Below are positions 1 to 6,884 of a DNA stretch of 64,000 nucleotides, one piece after another (the first letter of the stretch is position 1; the number at the start of each line of letters is the position of its first letter). A model generated the notes under the pieces. It was not told the origin of the DNA and made no database searches. It saw only the letters and a list, made by a program, of their open reading frames with translations. The stretch is from Ruania alba (GTDB taxonomy: Bacteria > Actinomycetota > Actinomycetes > Actinomycetales > Beutenbergiaceae), in contig NZ_FNTX01000001.1 of assembly GCF_900105765.1 (NCBI RefSeq), positions 1,708,387 through 1,772,386 on the forward strand. Reading direction: 5' to 3'. The translations under genes and the position numbers were made by a program.

Positions 1-1074
1 CTGGCGCACCAGCGCCTCCCCACCGGGCAGGTTCGTGTCCGACTCCACCCACATGCCGCCGACCGGGACGAAGGTGCCGGCCGCGACGGCTTCCCGGACC
101 CGCTCCCACACCTGCGGATGGTGGTCCCGCATCCACGCATACTGCTGCGCGGACGAGCAGGCGAAGATGAACTCCGGGTACTCCTGCGCCAGGGCGATCA
201 CGTTGGAGAAGGTGCGTGAGCACTTCCGGATCGTCTCCCGCACCGGCCACAGCCAGGCGGAGTCGATGTGTGCGTGTCCGACGGCGCTGACCGTGTGGGC
301 GCTCGTGCGGGCGCGATCGGCGAGCACGCCGGCCAGCTGAGCCCGGGCGGCAGGAGCGGAGGAGGCCACCCGGTCGAACCCGCCGGCGTCGAGCTCGTCG
401 ACCATCCGGTCCAGGGCGTAGCGCAGCTCATGGTGGCGCGGGTCCGACTCGGGGGTGGTGGCCGCGATCTGGTGCAGCAACCGTGCCTCGATCAGCAGGT
501 GGTGCACCTCGGGTTCGCGCAACGCGAGCTCAGCGCGCTCCAGCCGGTACAGCGGGGTGTCCCCGGCGGTGTCGAGGTCGCCGAGACTGGACACGGTGCC
601 GTCGAAGCGGGGGTTGGACGCCGCCTCGAGGTAGACCTCGAAGGTGCCGTCCGCCGCGATCGGGGCACCACGCTCCCCGCCCACCGGCACGTACGCCGTC
701 CGTGGCTCGACCGCCTTGAGGATGGTGCCGTCGGCGGTGTAGGCCAGTCCCTCCGAACGGAAGCCAGGTCCGCCCGGGCCGAAGCCGAGGTCCACGAGCA
801 GCTCGATCCGTTGCTCCTCGGCGTGGGCACGTATCGCCTCGCCGACAGTCCCGGTGAACCGGAACCAGGTAGTACCCCAGGGGCGGCCCCAGTCCGTGCC
901 GACTGCGAAGGGCGTGAACTCCCCGGCCACAGCCTCGGCGAACGGGACGGGCTCGCCGGCCAGCACGTGCGCGGCGACGACGACGGGGGTGCGGTAGGAG
1001 TGCACGGCGGGTGTGACGCGCTCGGTCAGGGCGCGGTCCACCCGCGCCCCGAGGTCGGTGATGGTGCGGTGCAT
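1..1074 (-). CDS. GH38 alpha-mannosidase, N-terminal part (cut by window edge)
   Basis: The frame opens with ATG at 1074 on the minus strand and is still open at base 1, giving 358 residues. About 250 residues of beta-rich N-terminal region precede the start of the GH38 catalytic domain. There the zinc-binding HxHxD motif reads HAHID (residues 267-271), followed by SAWLWP and ETIRKCSRTF, which are typical of the long (about 1,000 aa) bacterial and fungal class of GH38 enzymes. These enzymes remove alpha-mannosyl residues by a retaining, Zn-dependent mechanism. No signal peptide is visible, so it is probably cytoplasmic and acts on imported oligosaccharides. A purine-rich GGAAGAG lies just before the start. 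The gene is the last visible one of the operon aldolase-racemase-GH38. The catalytic Asp and the second zinc His lie outside the window. Confidence 0.88.
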   Translation of the reverse strand, partial: MHRTITDLGARVDRALTERVTPAVHSYRTPVVVAAHVLAGEPVPFAEAVAGEFTPFAVGTDWGRPWGTTWFRFTGTVGEAIRAHAEEQRIELLVDLGFGPGGPGFRSEGLAYTADGTILKAVEPRTAYVPVGGERGAPIAADGTFEVYLEAASNPRFDGTVSSLGDLDTAGDTPLYRLERAELALREPEVHHLLIEARLLHQIAATTPESDPRHHELRYALDRMVDELDAGGFDRVASSAPAARAQLAGVLADRARTSAHTVSAVGHAHIDSAWLWPVRETIRKCSRTFSNVIALAQEYPEFIFACSSAQQYAWMRDHHPQVWERVREAVAAGTFVPVGGMWVESDTNLPGGEALVRQ

Positions 1075-1117
1075 GGGCTCTTCCGGGTCGGGCGGGCGTG
1101 CGGTCGGTGCGGGTGGT

Positions 1118-1810
1118 TCAGGAGGCGCCGGCGCGGCGTGCGGCGGCCAGCACGGCTTGCACCCCGCCACGTGGGGAGGTGAGCGCCGGCACGGGCAGGT
1201 CGGCATCTGCCACCGCCGGGGCCATCGATGCCTGGGCGATCACGATCACGTCCGCCGTGGCCGCCACGCGTTCCGCGGCTGCTCTGATGGCGGCGTCGTG
1301 CCCCGCGACGTCGCCGGATGCCTTGGCGTCCGCGGCACCGGCGACCACCTCTGCGGTCACCTCGATCCCCGCACCGGCGGCCGTCTCCAGCAGGCGCTGA
1401 GTGGGCCCGAGCGTCGACTCGAAGGTAGCCAGGGCCGCGATGCGCTGATGGGTGCCGGACGCCGCGAGGTCGCGGGCCTGCTCGGCCATGGCCGCATCCA
1501 CCCGCAGCACCGGGATGGCGACCTGCTCGGCGGCCGAGGCGATGGTCTCCCCGATCGAGGAGCAGGTGATGAGGACGGCGTCCGCACCGAGGTCTGCCAG
1601 GTGCTGCACGTGCCGGCTGACCCGCTCGTGCACGCCTTCGTCCACGCCCGTCGCCATGGCGGTGCGCAGCAGCCAGGCGTCCGCCACGTGCAGCGCCTCG
1701 GCCGGCTCCGGCGTGGTGTATTCGGCGAGCAGGTCCTCGAAGGTGGGGGTCAGCGCGGGGGCGGTGTGCACGAACCCGATACGCAGTGCACGCGCCGGCA
1801 CGGCGCTCAT
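1118..1810 (-). CDS. Asp/Glu/hydantoin racemase-family protein
   Basis: This 230-residue protein has the two-lobed fold signature of the aspartate/glutamate racemase superfamily: GFVHTAP near the N terminus, a first catalytic-Cys region ITCSSIGE, and a repeated lobe with VIVIAQASMAP. The second lobe has Ala-Ser where racemases carry their second Cys. It may therefore be a one-cysteine member such as a decarboxylase, maleate-isomerase or hydantoin-racemase relative, not a true amino-acid racemase. The ATG at 1810 overlaps the stop of the aldolase gene (ATGA), so the two are translationally coupled. The GH38 gene follows 43 bases later. The substrate cannot be read from the sequence. The operon suggests a sugar-derived or aldonate-like acid. 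Confidence 0.75.
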   Translation of the reverse strand: MSAVPARALRIGFVHTAPALTPTFEDLLAEYTTPEPAEALHVADAWLLRTAMATGVDEGVHERVSRHVQHLADLGADAVLITCSSIGETIASAAEQVAIPVLRVDAAMAEQARDLAASGTHQRIAALATFESTLGPTQRLLETAAGAGIEVTAEVVAGAADAKASGDVAGHDAAIRAAAERVAATADVIVIAQASMAPAVADADLPVPALTSPRGGVQAVLAAARRAGAS

Positions 1811-2685
1811 GCCTCGGTCCACGGGCGAGCGGTCGTGTCGACGGTCTCGATGAGGCGCTCCAGTCGGGGCACGGAGACCTCCCGCAGCCGACCGGGTACG
1901 TCGTCGCTGCCGACCACGTCGCTCCAGAGCGCTCGGCCGGCAAGGAACCCGCTGGCTCCGGCCGCACAGGCGGTTGCGACGGCGTCGTGGAAGTGGTGCA
2001 GCGCCACTCCCTGGGACAGGACCACCCAGGGCCCGGTGATGTCGCGAGCCAGGTCCTCGCAGGCCGCCCGGAGCGCAGCCGGCTCCCCTGCACCCGCCAT
2101 CGGGACCTGAACCTTGTACAGGCTGGGCCTCAGCGGCGACAGTTCCCGCGCGGCCTCCCGGATCGCAGCAGTCTGATCCCAGTCCGCATCCGACTCGGTC
2201 GACTGGCGCACCACCGGCTCCAGCACCGAGAGGATGCCCCGTTCGGCCGCCGCGGCGATGAACCGCTCGGCGAGCCGCACCCTCGCCTCGCGCTTGTCGT
2301 CCCGGCGCCAGATGATCAACAGCTTGATCGCGTCTACACCGGCGAGGTCGAACTCCGGGGCGAGGACGACATCGTCGAGCTCGGTCTCCTCGACCGGTCC
2401 ACCGGGCACCTGGGTGAGCGCGTCGGCGGCGAGGATGAACCCGGTGCGCCCGCCGAGCAGGTCACGCGCCTGGTCGTGGCCGAACTGGCGATCGATCAGG
2501 AAGCCGGAGGCGTGCGTGCCGAGGGCGTCGGCGACCGCGAGCTTGAAGTCCACGAGCACCTGGTCGCCGACATGGCCGGCTCCGGCGTCGGCGAACATGG
2601 TGCGCAGACTCTCCCGCTGATCCATGGCGACCATGGCGAGAGCACCGCTGGGACGGGCGATGGCATTCAACGTCGGTGTAGTCAC
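1807..2685 (-). CDS. YihT/LacD-like class I aldolase
   Basis: The 292-residue product resembles sulfofructose-1-phosphate aldolase YihT and tagatose-bisphosphate aldolase along its whole length. It has AMVAMDQRESLRTMF near the start, VDFK, IDRQFG, VDAIKLLIIWR, LEPVVR, LYKVQVP (the probable Schiff-base lysine), and ASGFLAGRALW near the end. These enzymes split a ketose phosphate into dihydroxyacetone phosphate and a three-carbon aldehyde. I chose the GTG at 2685 because a promoter-like pair ends 6 bases upstream (leaderless). GTG at 2712 and TTG at 2721 are in-frame alternatives. No other sulfoglycolysis gene (isomerase, sulfosugar kinase, sulfolactaldehyde reductase) is visible, so the true substrate is open. 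The gene is divergent from deoR and heads the racemase-GH38 operon. Confidence 0.82.
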   Translation of the reverse strand: MTTPTLNAIARPSGALAMVAMDQRESLRTMFADAGAGHVGDQVLVDFKLAVADALGTHASGFLIDRQFGHDQARDLLGGRTGFILAADALTQVPGGPVEETELDDVVLAPEFDLAGVDAIKLLIIWRRDDKREARVRLAERFIAAAAERGILSVLEPVVRQSTESDADWDQTAAIREAARELSPLRPSLYKVQVPMAGAGEPAALRAACEDLARDITGPWVVLSQGVALHHFHDAVATACAAGASGFLAGRALWSDVVGSDDVPGRLREVSVPRLERLIETVDTTARPWTEA

Positions 2686-2771
2686 GAGGCCATCGTGTTT
2701 GCTTGTGAACACATCCGTCAAGAATGTTCAGGTATTGACAACATTGTGTGCGACGGGCTCGAATGTCCCTG
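2685..2771. promoter_or_regulatory. Divergent leaderless promoters with candidate DeoR operator
   Basis: The gap between the aldolase and deoR start codons contains two mirror-image promoters. On the minus strand, TTGACG (2721-2716), an 18-base spacer and CACGAT (2697-2692) end 6 bases before GTG 2685. On the plus strand, TTGACA (2735-2740), an 18-base spacer and TCGAAT (2759-2764) end 6 bases before GTG 2771. Neither start has a Shine-Dalgarno sequence, so both transcripts are probably leaderless. The -10 hexamers are weak matches. An inverted repeat, TGAAC (2706-2710), 15 bases, then GTTCA (2726-2730), lies between the two -35 boxes and is the best candidate DeoR site. Confidence 0.5.
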
Positions 2772-3532
2772 TGCGCTACACCGACGCCCCGACAAGACGC
2801 GACGAACTGCTCCGCCGCCTGCGCGACCGCGGCTACCTCTCGTCCAAGGACGTAGCCGCTGAGCTCGGTGTCTCCGAGATGACGATCCGGCGCGATCTGA
2901 CCCAGCTCGACACCGACGGCCTCGCCCGACGCGTTCCTGGCGGCGCCACCGCCCAGGACAACACCGGACTGGAGTCCTTCGATCGGCGAGAACGTCGCTC
3001 CCAGGCACCCAAGCTGGCCATCGCACGGGCCGCCGTCGCGCTGCTCGACGATGCAGACACGGTGGCCCTGGACGCCGGCACCACCGTGGCCGCCGCAGCG
3101 CCACTCTTGCCTGGCGGGACGCGCGTGATCTCGCACTCCATGCCCGTCCTGAGCGCCTGTGAGCACCGGACCGACCTGGAGGTGATCGGACTGGGCGGCA
3201 CCTACCACCCACCGACCCGATCCTTCGGCGGGCCGGCGACGCGCGCCGGAGCCGACGACCTGGCCGCAGACGTGGCGCTCCTCTCTGCGGTCGCCGTGGC
3301 GAGCGATGGACTGTACTGCACAGCCGCATGGGATGCCGAGGTGAAGCAGATCCTCACCGAACGGGCTGAACGCACCATCCTCCTGGTGGACCACTCCAAG
3401 GCCAGTGCCCGCGCACCGCTGCGATTCCTGCGCTGGGACCAGGTCGATGTCGTGGTCACTGACCGTGGCATCGACGAACTCACCGTGCGCCGCTGGCGGG
3501 ACGCTGCCGGTCACGTGGTCGTGGCCGAATGA
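2771..3532 (+). CDS. DeoR-family transcriptional regulator
   Basis: This 253-residue protein has the DeoR layout. An N-terminal winged helix (RRDELLRRLRDRGYLSSKDV, then ELGVSEMTIRRDL) is followed by a C-terminal sugar-phosphate-sensing domain related to ribose-5-phosphate isomerase, with DADTVALDAGTT, GTRVISHSMPV, VEVIGLGG-type and ILLVDHSKA segments. I chose the GTG at 2771 because the HTH begins directly after it and a leaderless promoter ends 6 bases upstream. Upstream in-frame ATG codons would run into the aldolase gene. It is divergent from the aldolase-racemase-GH38 operon and is the likely repressor of that operon, probably relieved by a phosphorylated intermediate. Confidence 0.9.
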   Translation: MRYTDAPTRRDELLRRLRDRGYLSSKDVAAELGVSEMTIRRDLTQLDTDGLARRVPGGATAQDNTGLESFDRRERRSQAPKLAIARAAVALLDDADTVALDAGTTVAAAAPLLPGGTRVISHSMPVLSACEHRTDLEVIGLGGTYHPPTRSFGGPATRAGADDLAADVALLSAVAVASDGLYCTAAWDAEVKQILTERAERTILLVDHSKASARAPLRFLRWDQVDVVVTDRGIDELTVRRWRDAAGHVVVAE

Positions 3533-3595
3533 CGGCCACCGCGCAGCCACGTGTACACCCTCGATACCGGCAGGACAGACACACCATGTTCGCTA

Positions 3596-3624
3596 TTGCA
3601 CAAACTGGGCAGCGCGGCTATAGT
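3596..3624 (+). promoter_or_regulatory. Sigma70-type promoter of the sugar permease operon
   Basis: TTGCAC at 3596-3601 and TATAGT at 3619-3624 are separated by 17 bases. This is one of the best housekeeping promoter matches in the window. Transcription would begin near 3631, leaving a leader of about 90 bases before the first permease. A LacI-type operator begins 8 bases after the -10 box. Confidence 0.72.
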
Positions 3625-3632
3625 CGCCGCGT

Positions 3633-3650
3633 TGTGGTAACGATGCCACA
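3633..3650 (+). promoter_or_regulatory. LacI-type operator, copy 1
   Basis: TGTGGTAACGATGCCACA is an 18-base pseudo-palindrome with the central CG typical of LacI/GalR operators and perfect TGTGG/CCACA outer arms. It covers the expected transcription start of the permease operon. Copies with 16/18 and 14/18 identity lie at 9489-9506 (minus) and 9647-9664 (plus), in the same position relative to their promoters. The cognate repressor is probably the LacI protein encoded at 5780-6850. Confidence 0.68.
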
Positions 3651-3722
3651 TGCCCGGACCAGGCCCTCGACATCGTGGTTGTGTTCAAGGGCACCGGATA
3701 CGTCGACGCCCAGGAGGACGCG

Positions 3723-4685
3723 ATGACACAGACCACGGCGGACACCGCCGGAGGGACGAAGGGACCACCTTCGAAACCCCTCAAAGCGCGCAAGTACAAC
3801 CGGCGCGAGGCCATCGCCGGGTACCTGTTCATCTCGCCCTGGATCCTCGGGTTCTGCATCTTCACCGCAGGCGCGATGATCTGGAGCCTGGTGCTCTCCT
3901 TCAGCCGGTACAACCTGGCGACCAATGCCCAAAGCCCGGTGGGGTTGGCCAACTACGAGTCGCTCTTCACCGACCCTCGGGTGGCTACCTCGCTCGGGAA
4001 CACACTCTTCTTCGCGTTCCTCTCGGTGCCGCTCGAGATCGCTTTCGCCCTGTTCCTCGCCACGCTGCTGAACCGGCTCGGGCGGGGAGCCGGGTTCTTC
4101 CGGACCGTCTTCTACCTGCCGAAGATGACGCCGATGGTGGCGACCGCTGCGATCTTCTTCCTCCTGCTGAACGGCAACTCAGGTGCGATCAACCAGTTCC
4201 TGCGCTTCTTCGGAATCTCCGGTCCTCAATGGTTGGTGGATCCGGACTGGATCAAGCCGTCAATCGTGCTGATGTCCCTGTGGGCAGTCAGCGGCACGAT
4301 GGTGATCTTCCTCGCGGCCTTGAAGAATGTTCCCCGGGAGCTCTACGAAGTGGCGTCCCTAGACGGCGCCGGCGCGGCCCGAAAGTTCACCACGATCACC
4401 CTGCCGATGATCTCCAGCGCGATGTTCTTCAACGTCATCGTGCTTTCCATCGCCGCCTTCCAGACATTCGACCAGGCGTATCTGCTGTTCTGGCGGGATC
4501 AATCCAACGCGTCCCCGGAGTCGTCCCTGTTCTATGCCGTGTACCTGTTCCAGCAGGCGTTCCGACAGTTCAACTTCGGCTTCGCCGCCGCGATGGCCTG
4601 GCTGATGTTCGTGATCATCATGTGCGTCACGTTCATCCAGATGAAGTTCGGTAACCGGTTCGTGTACTACGAGGGAGACAAGTGA
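3723..4685 (+). CDS. CUT1 sugar ABC transporter permease (MalF/UgpA type)
   Basis: The 320-residue protein has six or so membrane segments. The first follows AIAGYLFISPWILGF, a standard opening of the MalF/UgpA permease family. The cytoplasmic EAA loop that docks the ATPase reads ELYEVASLDGAGAARKFTTI, followed by TLPMIS. The ATG at 3723 has a good AGGAGG upstream; a more distal in-frame GTG adds a non-conserved stretch. The gene overlaps the next permease by one base (TGATG). With its partner and the lipoprotein at 9741 it forms the membrane part of a carbohydrate importer. No ATPase gene is present, as is usual for actinobacterial CUT1 systems that share an MsiK-type ATPase encoded elsewhere. 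Alpha-mannosides are the likely cargo, inferred from the GH38 neighbours. Confidence 0.92.
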   Translation: MTQTTADTAGGTKGPPSKPLKARKYNRREAIAGYLFISPWILGFCIFTAGAMIWSLVLSFSRYNLATNAQSPVGLANYESLFTDPRVATSLGNTLFFAFLSVPLEIAFALFLATLLNRLGRGAGFFRTVFYLPKMTPMVATAAIFFLLLNGNSGAINQFLRFFGISGPQWLVDPDWIKPSIVLMSLWAVSGTMVIFLAALKNVPRELYEVASLDGAGAARKFTTITLPMISSAMFFNVIVLSIAAFQTFDQAYLLFWRDQSNASPESSLFYAVYLFQQAFRQFNFGFAAAMAWLMFVIIMCVTFIQMKFGNRFVYYEGDK

Positions 4686-5614
4686 TGAGCGTGAACACCA
4701 CGGCGATGCAGACCGCCGCCGCTCCCGAGCAACCGCAGCCCGAGCGCCAGATCATTCGCGAGAAGGTACGGCTGAGCACCAGGATCGGTCGCGGCACCTC
4801 GTGGGTGTTGCTGCTGATCTTCACGGCAGCCTTCATGTACCCGCTGATCTGGCTGATCTCCGCGAGCCTCAAGGGCCGCGGGCAGGTCTTCGACAACACC
4901 CTCGTGCCGGAGACGTTCAACTGGGGCAACTACGTGACCGTCTGGGACGAGCTTCCCCTTTTCAGCTGGCTGTTCAACAGCGTCAGCATCGCCGTGCTCG
5001 CCTCGGTGGCGGTGGCTTTCTCCAGTTCGCTCGTCGCGTTCGGCTTCGCCTACTTCCGATTTCCCGGCCGCAAGATCCTGTTCGGCCTGGTGCTGGCTAC
5101 GATGATGCTGCCCGGAGCAGTCACGATGATCCCGATCTACCTGATCTGGAAAGAAGTCGGGCTGCTGGGTACGTGGGCGCCGCTGTGGGCCTACAACCTG
5201 TTCGGCTCCGCCTTCTACATCTTCCTGCAACGCCAGTTCTTCCTCGGCTTGCCGCGGGAGCTGTTCGAAGCGGCACGGATCGACGGCGCCAGCTACTGGC
5301 GGCTGTTCACCAAGATTGCGATGCCGCTGTCCATCCCGTCGGTGGTCATCGTGCTGCTGTTCGAGTTCCAGGCGTCCTGGAACAACCTCCAGCAGGCCCT
5401 GATCTACCTCAACGCTGGAAGCGTGAGTGACTTCACCGCACCCCTGGGCATCGCCTACGCGATGACCAAGTACTCGCCCACCGCGGGTGGGCAGGGTGAC
5501 TACCAGTACGTGATGGTGGCCTCCCTGATGGTCACGTTGCCGATGCTCGTGCTGTTCGCGTTCGGGCAGCGGTACTTCATCGAAGGTGTGGCCACCACGG
5601 GCCGCAAGGGTTGA
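4685..5614 (+). CDS. CUT1 sugar ABC transporter permease (MalG/UgpE type)
   Basis: This 309-residue partner permease starts at ATG 4685, overlapping the TGA of the first permease by one base, so the pair is translationally coupled. It shows the MalG features: a first membrane helix after RIGRGTSWVLLLIF, the periplasmic segment NYVTVWDELPLFSWLFNS, and the EAA loop ELFEAARIDGASYWRLFTKI with AMPLSIPS. The proteins form a heterodimeric channel for an oligosaccharide. A strong hairpin terminator lies 28 bases after the stop, so the binding-protein gene is transcribed separately. Confidence 0.92.
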   Translation: MSVNTTAMQTAAAPEQPQPERQIIREKVRLSTRIGRGTSWVLLLIFTAAFMYPLIWLISASLKGRGQVFDNTLVPETFNWGNYVTVWDELPLFSWLFNSVSIAVLASVAVAFSSSLVAFGFAYFRFPGRKILFGLVLATMMLPGAVTMIPIYLIWKEVGLLGTWAPLWAYNLFGSAFYIFLQRQFFLGLPRELFEAARIDGASYWRLFTKIAMPLSIPSVVIVLLFEFQASWNNLQQALIYLNAGSVSDFTAPLGIAYAMTKYSPTAGGQGDYQYVMVASLMVTLPMLVLFAFGQRYFIEGVATTGRKG

Positions 5615-5641
5615 TCCGATCGCTCCCTCCTGGTCAGACGA

Positions 5642-5672
5642 GGACGCCCCCGCCGATTCGGCGGGGGCGTCC
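5642..5672 (+). terminator. Strong hairpin terminator after the permease pair
   Basis: Thirteen perfectly paired bases (GGACGCCCCCGCC at 5642-5654 and its complement at 5660-5672) enclose a GATTC loop. The stem can extend further inward. There is only a weak T-rich tail (TGTCGTT). It separates the plus-strand permeases from the convergent lacI-type gene and may act on both strands. Confidence 0.8.
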
Positions 5673-5779
5673 CTGTCGTTGATCCCGAGAGGAGGCAGCT
5701 GACTGGTTCCATGCTGAGGGGCGTCAGAGCGGCCACAAGCGGCGCTCGACCCGATACCAGCCGGTCAGCCCGGTCCGCA

Positions 5780-6850
5780 TCACAAGCTGCTCGCGGCCTG
5801 CTCCGGACCTGGCTCGGTGCTCCACCTGGCCGGTCGCTCCGGCGGCGGCGCCGTGGACTCGCGCTCCCGCAGCAGCGCGGCGAGCATGATGGTCCGAGCC
5901 GGGACCTCGGGGCGTTCGATCCGCTCGAGCAGCTGACGCACTGCGATCTCGCCGAGCGCTACCGAGTCCTGTGCCACGGCGGTCACCCGCGGCGAGACGA
6001 GCGTCATCCAGGGAGCGTCGTCGAAGGCCACCAGGCTGAGGTCGTCCGGGATGGTGATCCCCAGGTCCGTCGCGGCCCGCCACACTCCCTCGGCGAGCAC
6101 GTTGTTCGCGGCGAACACCGCCGTCGGGGCATCTTCACGGCTGAGGAGCTCCCGCGCGGCACGATAGACGTTCGGTACGTCCCATCCGGCGCTCACGACC
6201 AATGCGGTATCTGGGTCATGACCGGCCGCAGCGAGCGCCGCCTGGTATCCGGCGAGGCGGTCCCGTCCGGTGGTCCAGTCGATCTCGTCGATCACGAGGG
6301 CGATGCGCTCGTGACCCACCGCCAGCAAGCTCTCGGTGGCCCGTCGCGACGCCGTCATGTTGTCCACCACCACGGCATCCACCTGGCCCGCAGCGAACTG
6401 ACGGTCGACCTCCACCACCGGGACATTGCGCTCGGCCAGGTACGTCGTCACCTCCGGGCTCGTGGGGGTGATGATGACACCCGCCACTCGCATGGCGAGG
6501 AAGCGCTCGGCCACCTCCACCTTGGCCTCCGGGCCGGTCAGGTCGTCAGCCAGGATGATGCTGTAGCCGTGCTTGCGTGACTCCTGGCTGATCCCGGATG
6601 CCAGCTCGCCGTAGAAGGAGTTGCGCATGTCCCAGACCAGCACACCGATGGAACGGCTGGTCTGCTGCTTGAGGAAGCGGGCGGTGATGTCAGGGACGTA
6701 GCCGAGCTCCTGGGCCACCGACTGGACGCGTTCGCGCACGGCCGGTGCAACGTAACCACGGCCGGTCAGCGCACGGGACGCCGTCGACCGGGAAACCTTC
6801 GCTGTCTCGGCCACGTCGCGAATGGTGGGCCGACGAGTCGGGCTGCTCAT
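5780..6850 (-). CDS. LacI-family transcriptional repressor
   Basis: The 356-residue protein begins with a LacI helix-turn-helix and hinge (PTIRDVAETAKVSRSTASRA then LTGRGYVAPAVRERV, about residues 7-55). A periplasmic-binding-protein-like sensor follows (SIGVLVWDMRNSFYGELASG, GVIITPTSPE, VFAANNVLAEG, DDLSLVAFDDAPW). The ATG at 6850 has GGGAGG 4 bases upstream and is preferred over an in-frame GTG at 6871. The gene lies 34 bases downstream of the GH38 gene on the same strand and is probably cotranscribed with it. The three matching palindromes near 3640, 9500 and 9655 are its likely targets, so it would control transporter, hydrolase and itself, with a mannose- or mannoside-derived inducer as the probable ligand. 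Confidence 0.93.
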   Translation of the reverse strand: MSSPTRRPTIRDVAETAKVSRSTASRALTGRGYVAPAVRERVQSVAQELGYVPDITARFLKQQTSRSIGVLVWDMRNSFYGELASGISQESRKHGYSIILADDLTGPEAKVEVAERFLAMRVAGVIITPTSPEVTTYLAERNVPVVEVDRQFAAGQVDAVVVDNMTASRRATESLLAVGHERIALVIDEIDWTTGRDRLAGYQAALAAAGHDPDTALVVSAGWDVPNVYRAARELLSREDAPTAVFAANNVLAEGVWRAATDLGITIPDDLSLVAFDDAPWMTLVSPRVTAVAQDSVALGEIAVRQLLERIERPEVPARTIMLAALLRERESTAPPPERPARWSTEPGPEQAASSL

Positions 6851-6884
6851 CGCGCCTCCCGGCTCGAGCACTGGCTGGGACGTC

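Noticed and set aside
1807-2685. Calling a sulfoquinovose (sulfoglycolysis) pathway from the YihT-like aldolase
   Set aside because: No sulfoquinovosidase, isomerase, sulfosugar kinase or sulfolactaldehyde enzyme is visible, and similar aldolases act on other ketose phosphates.
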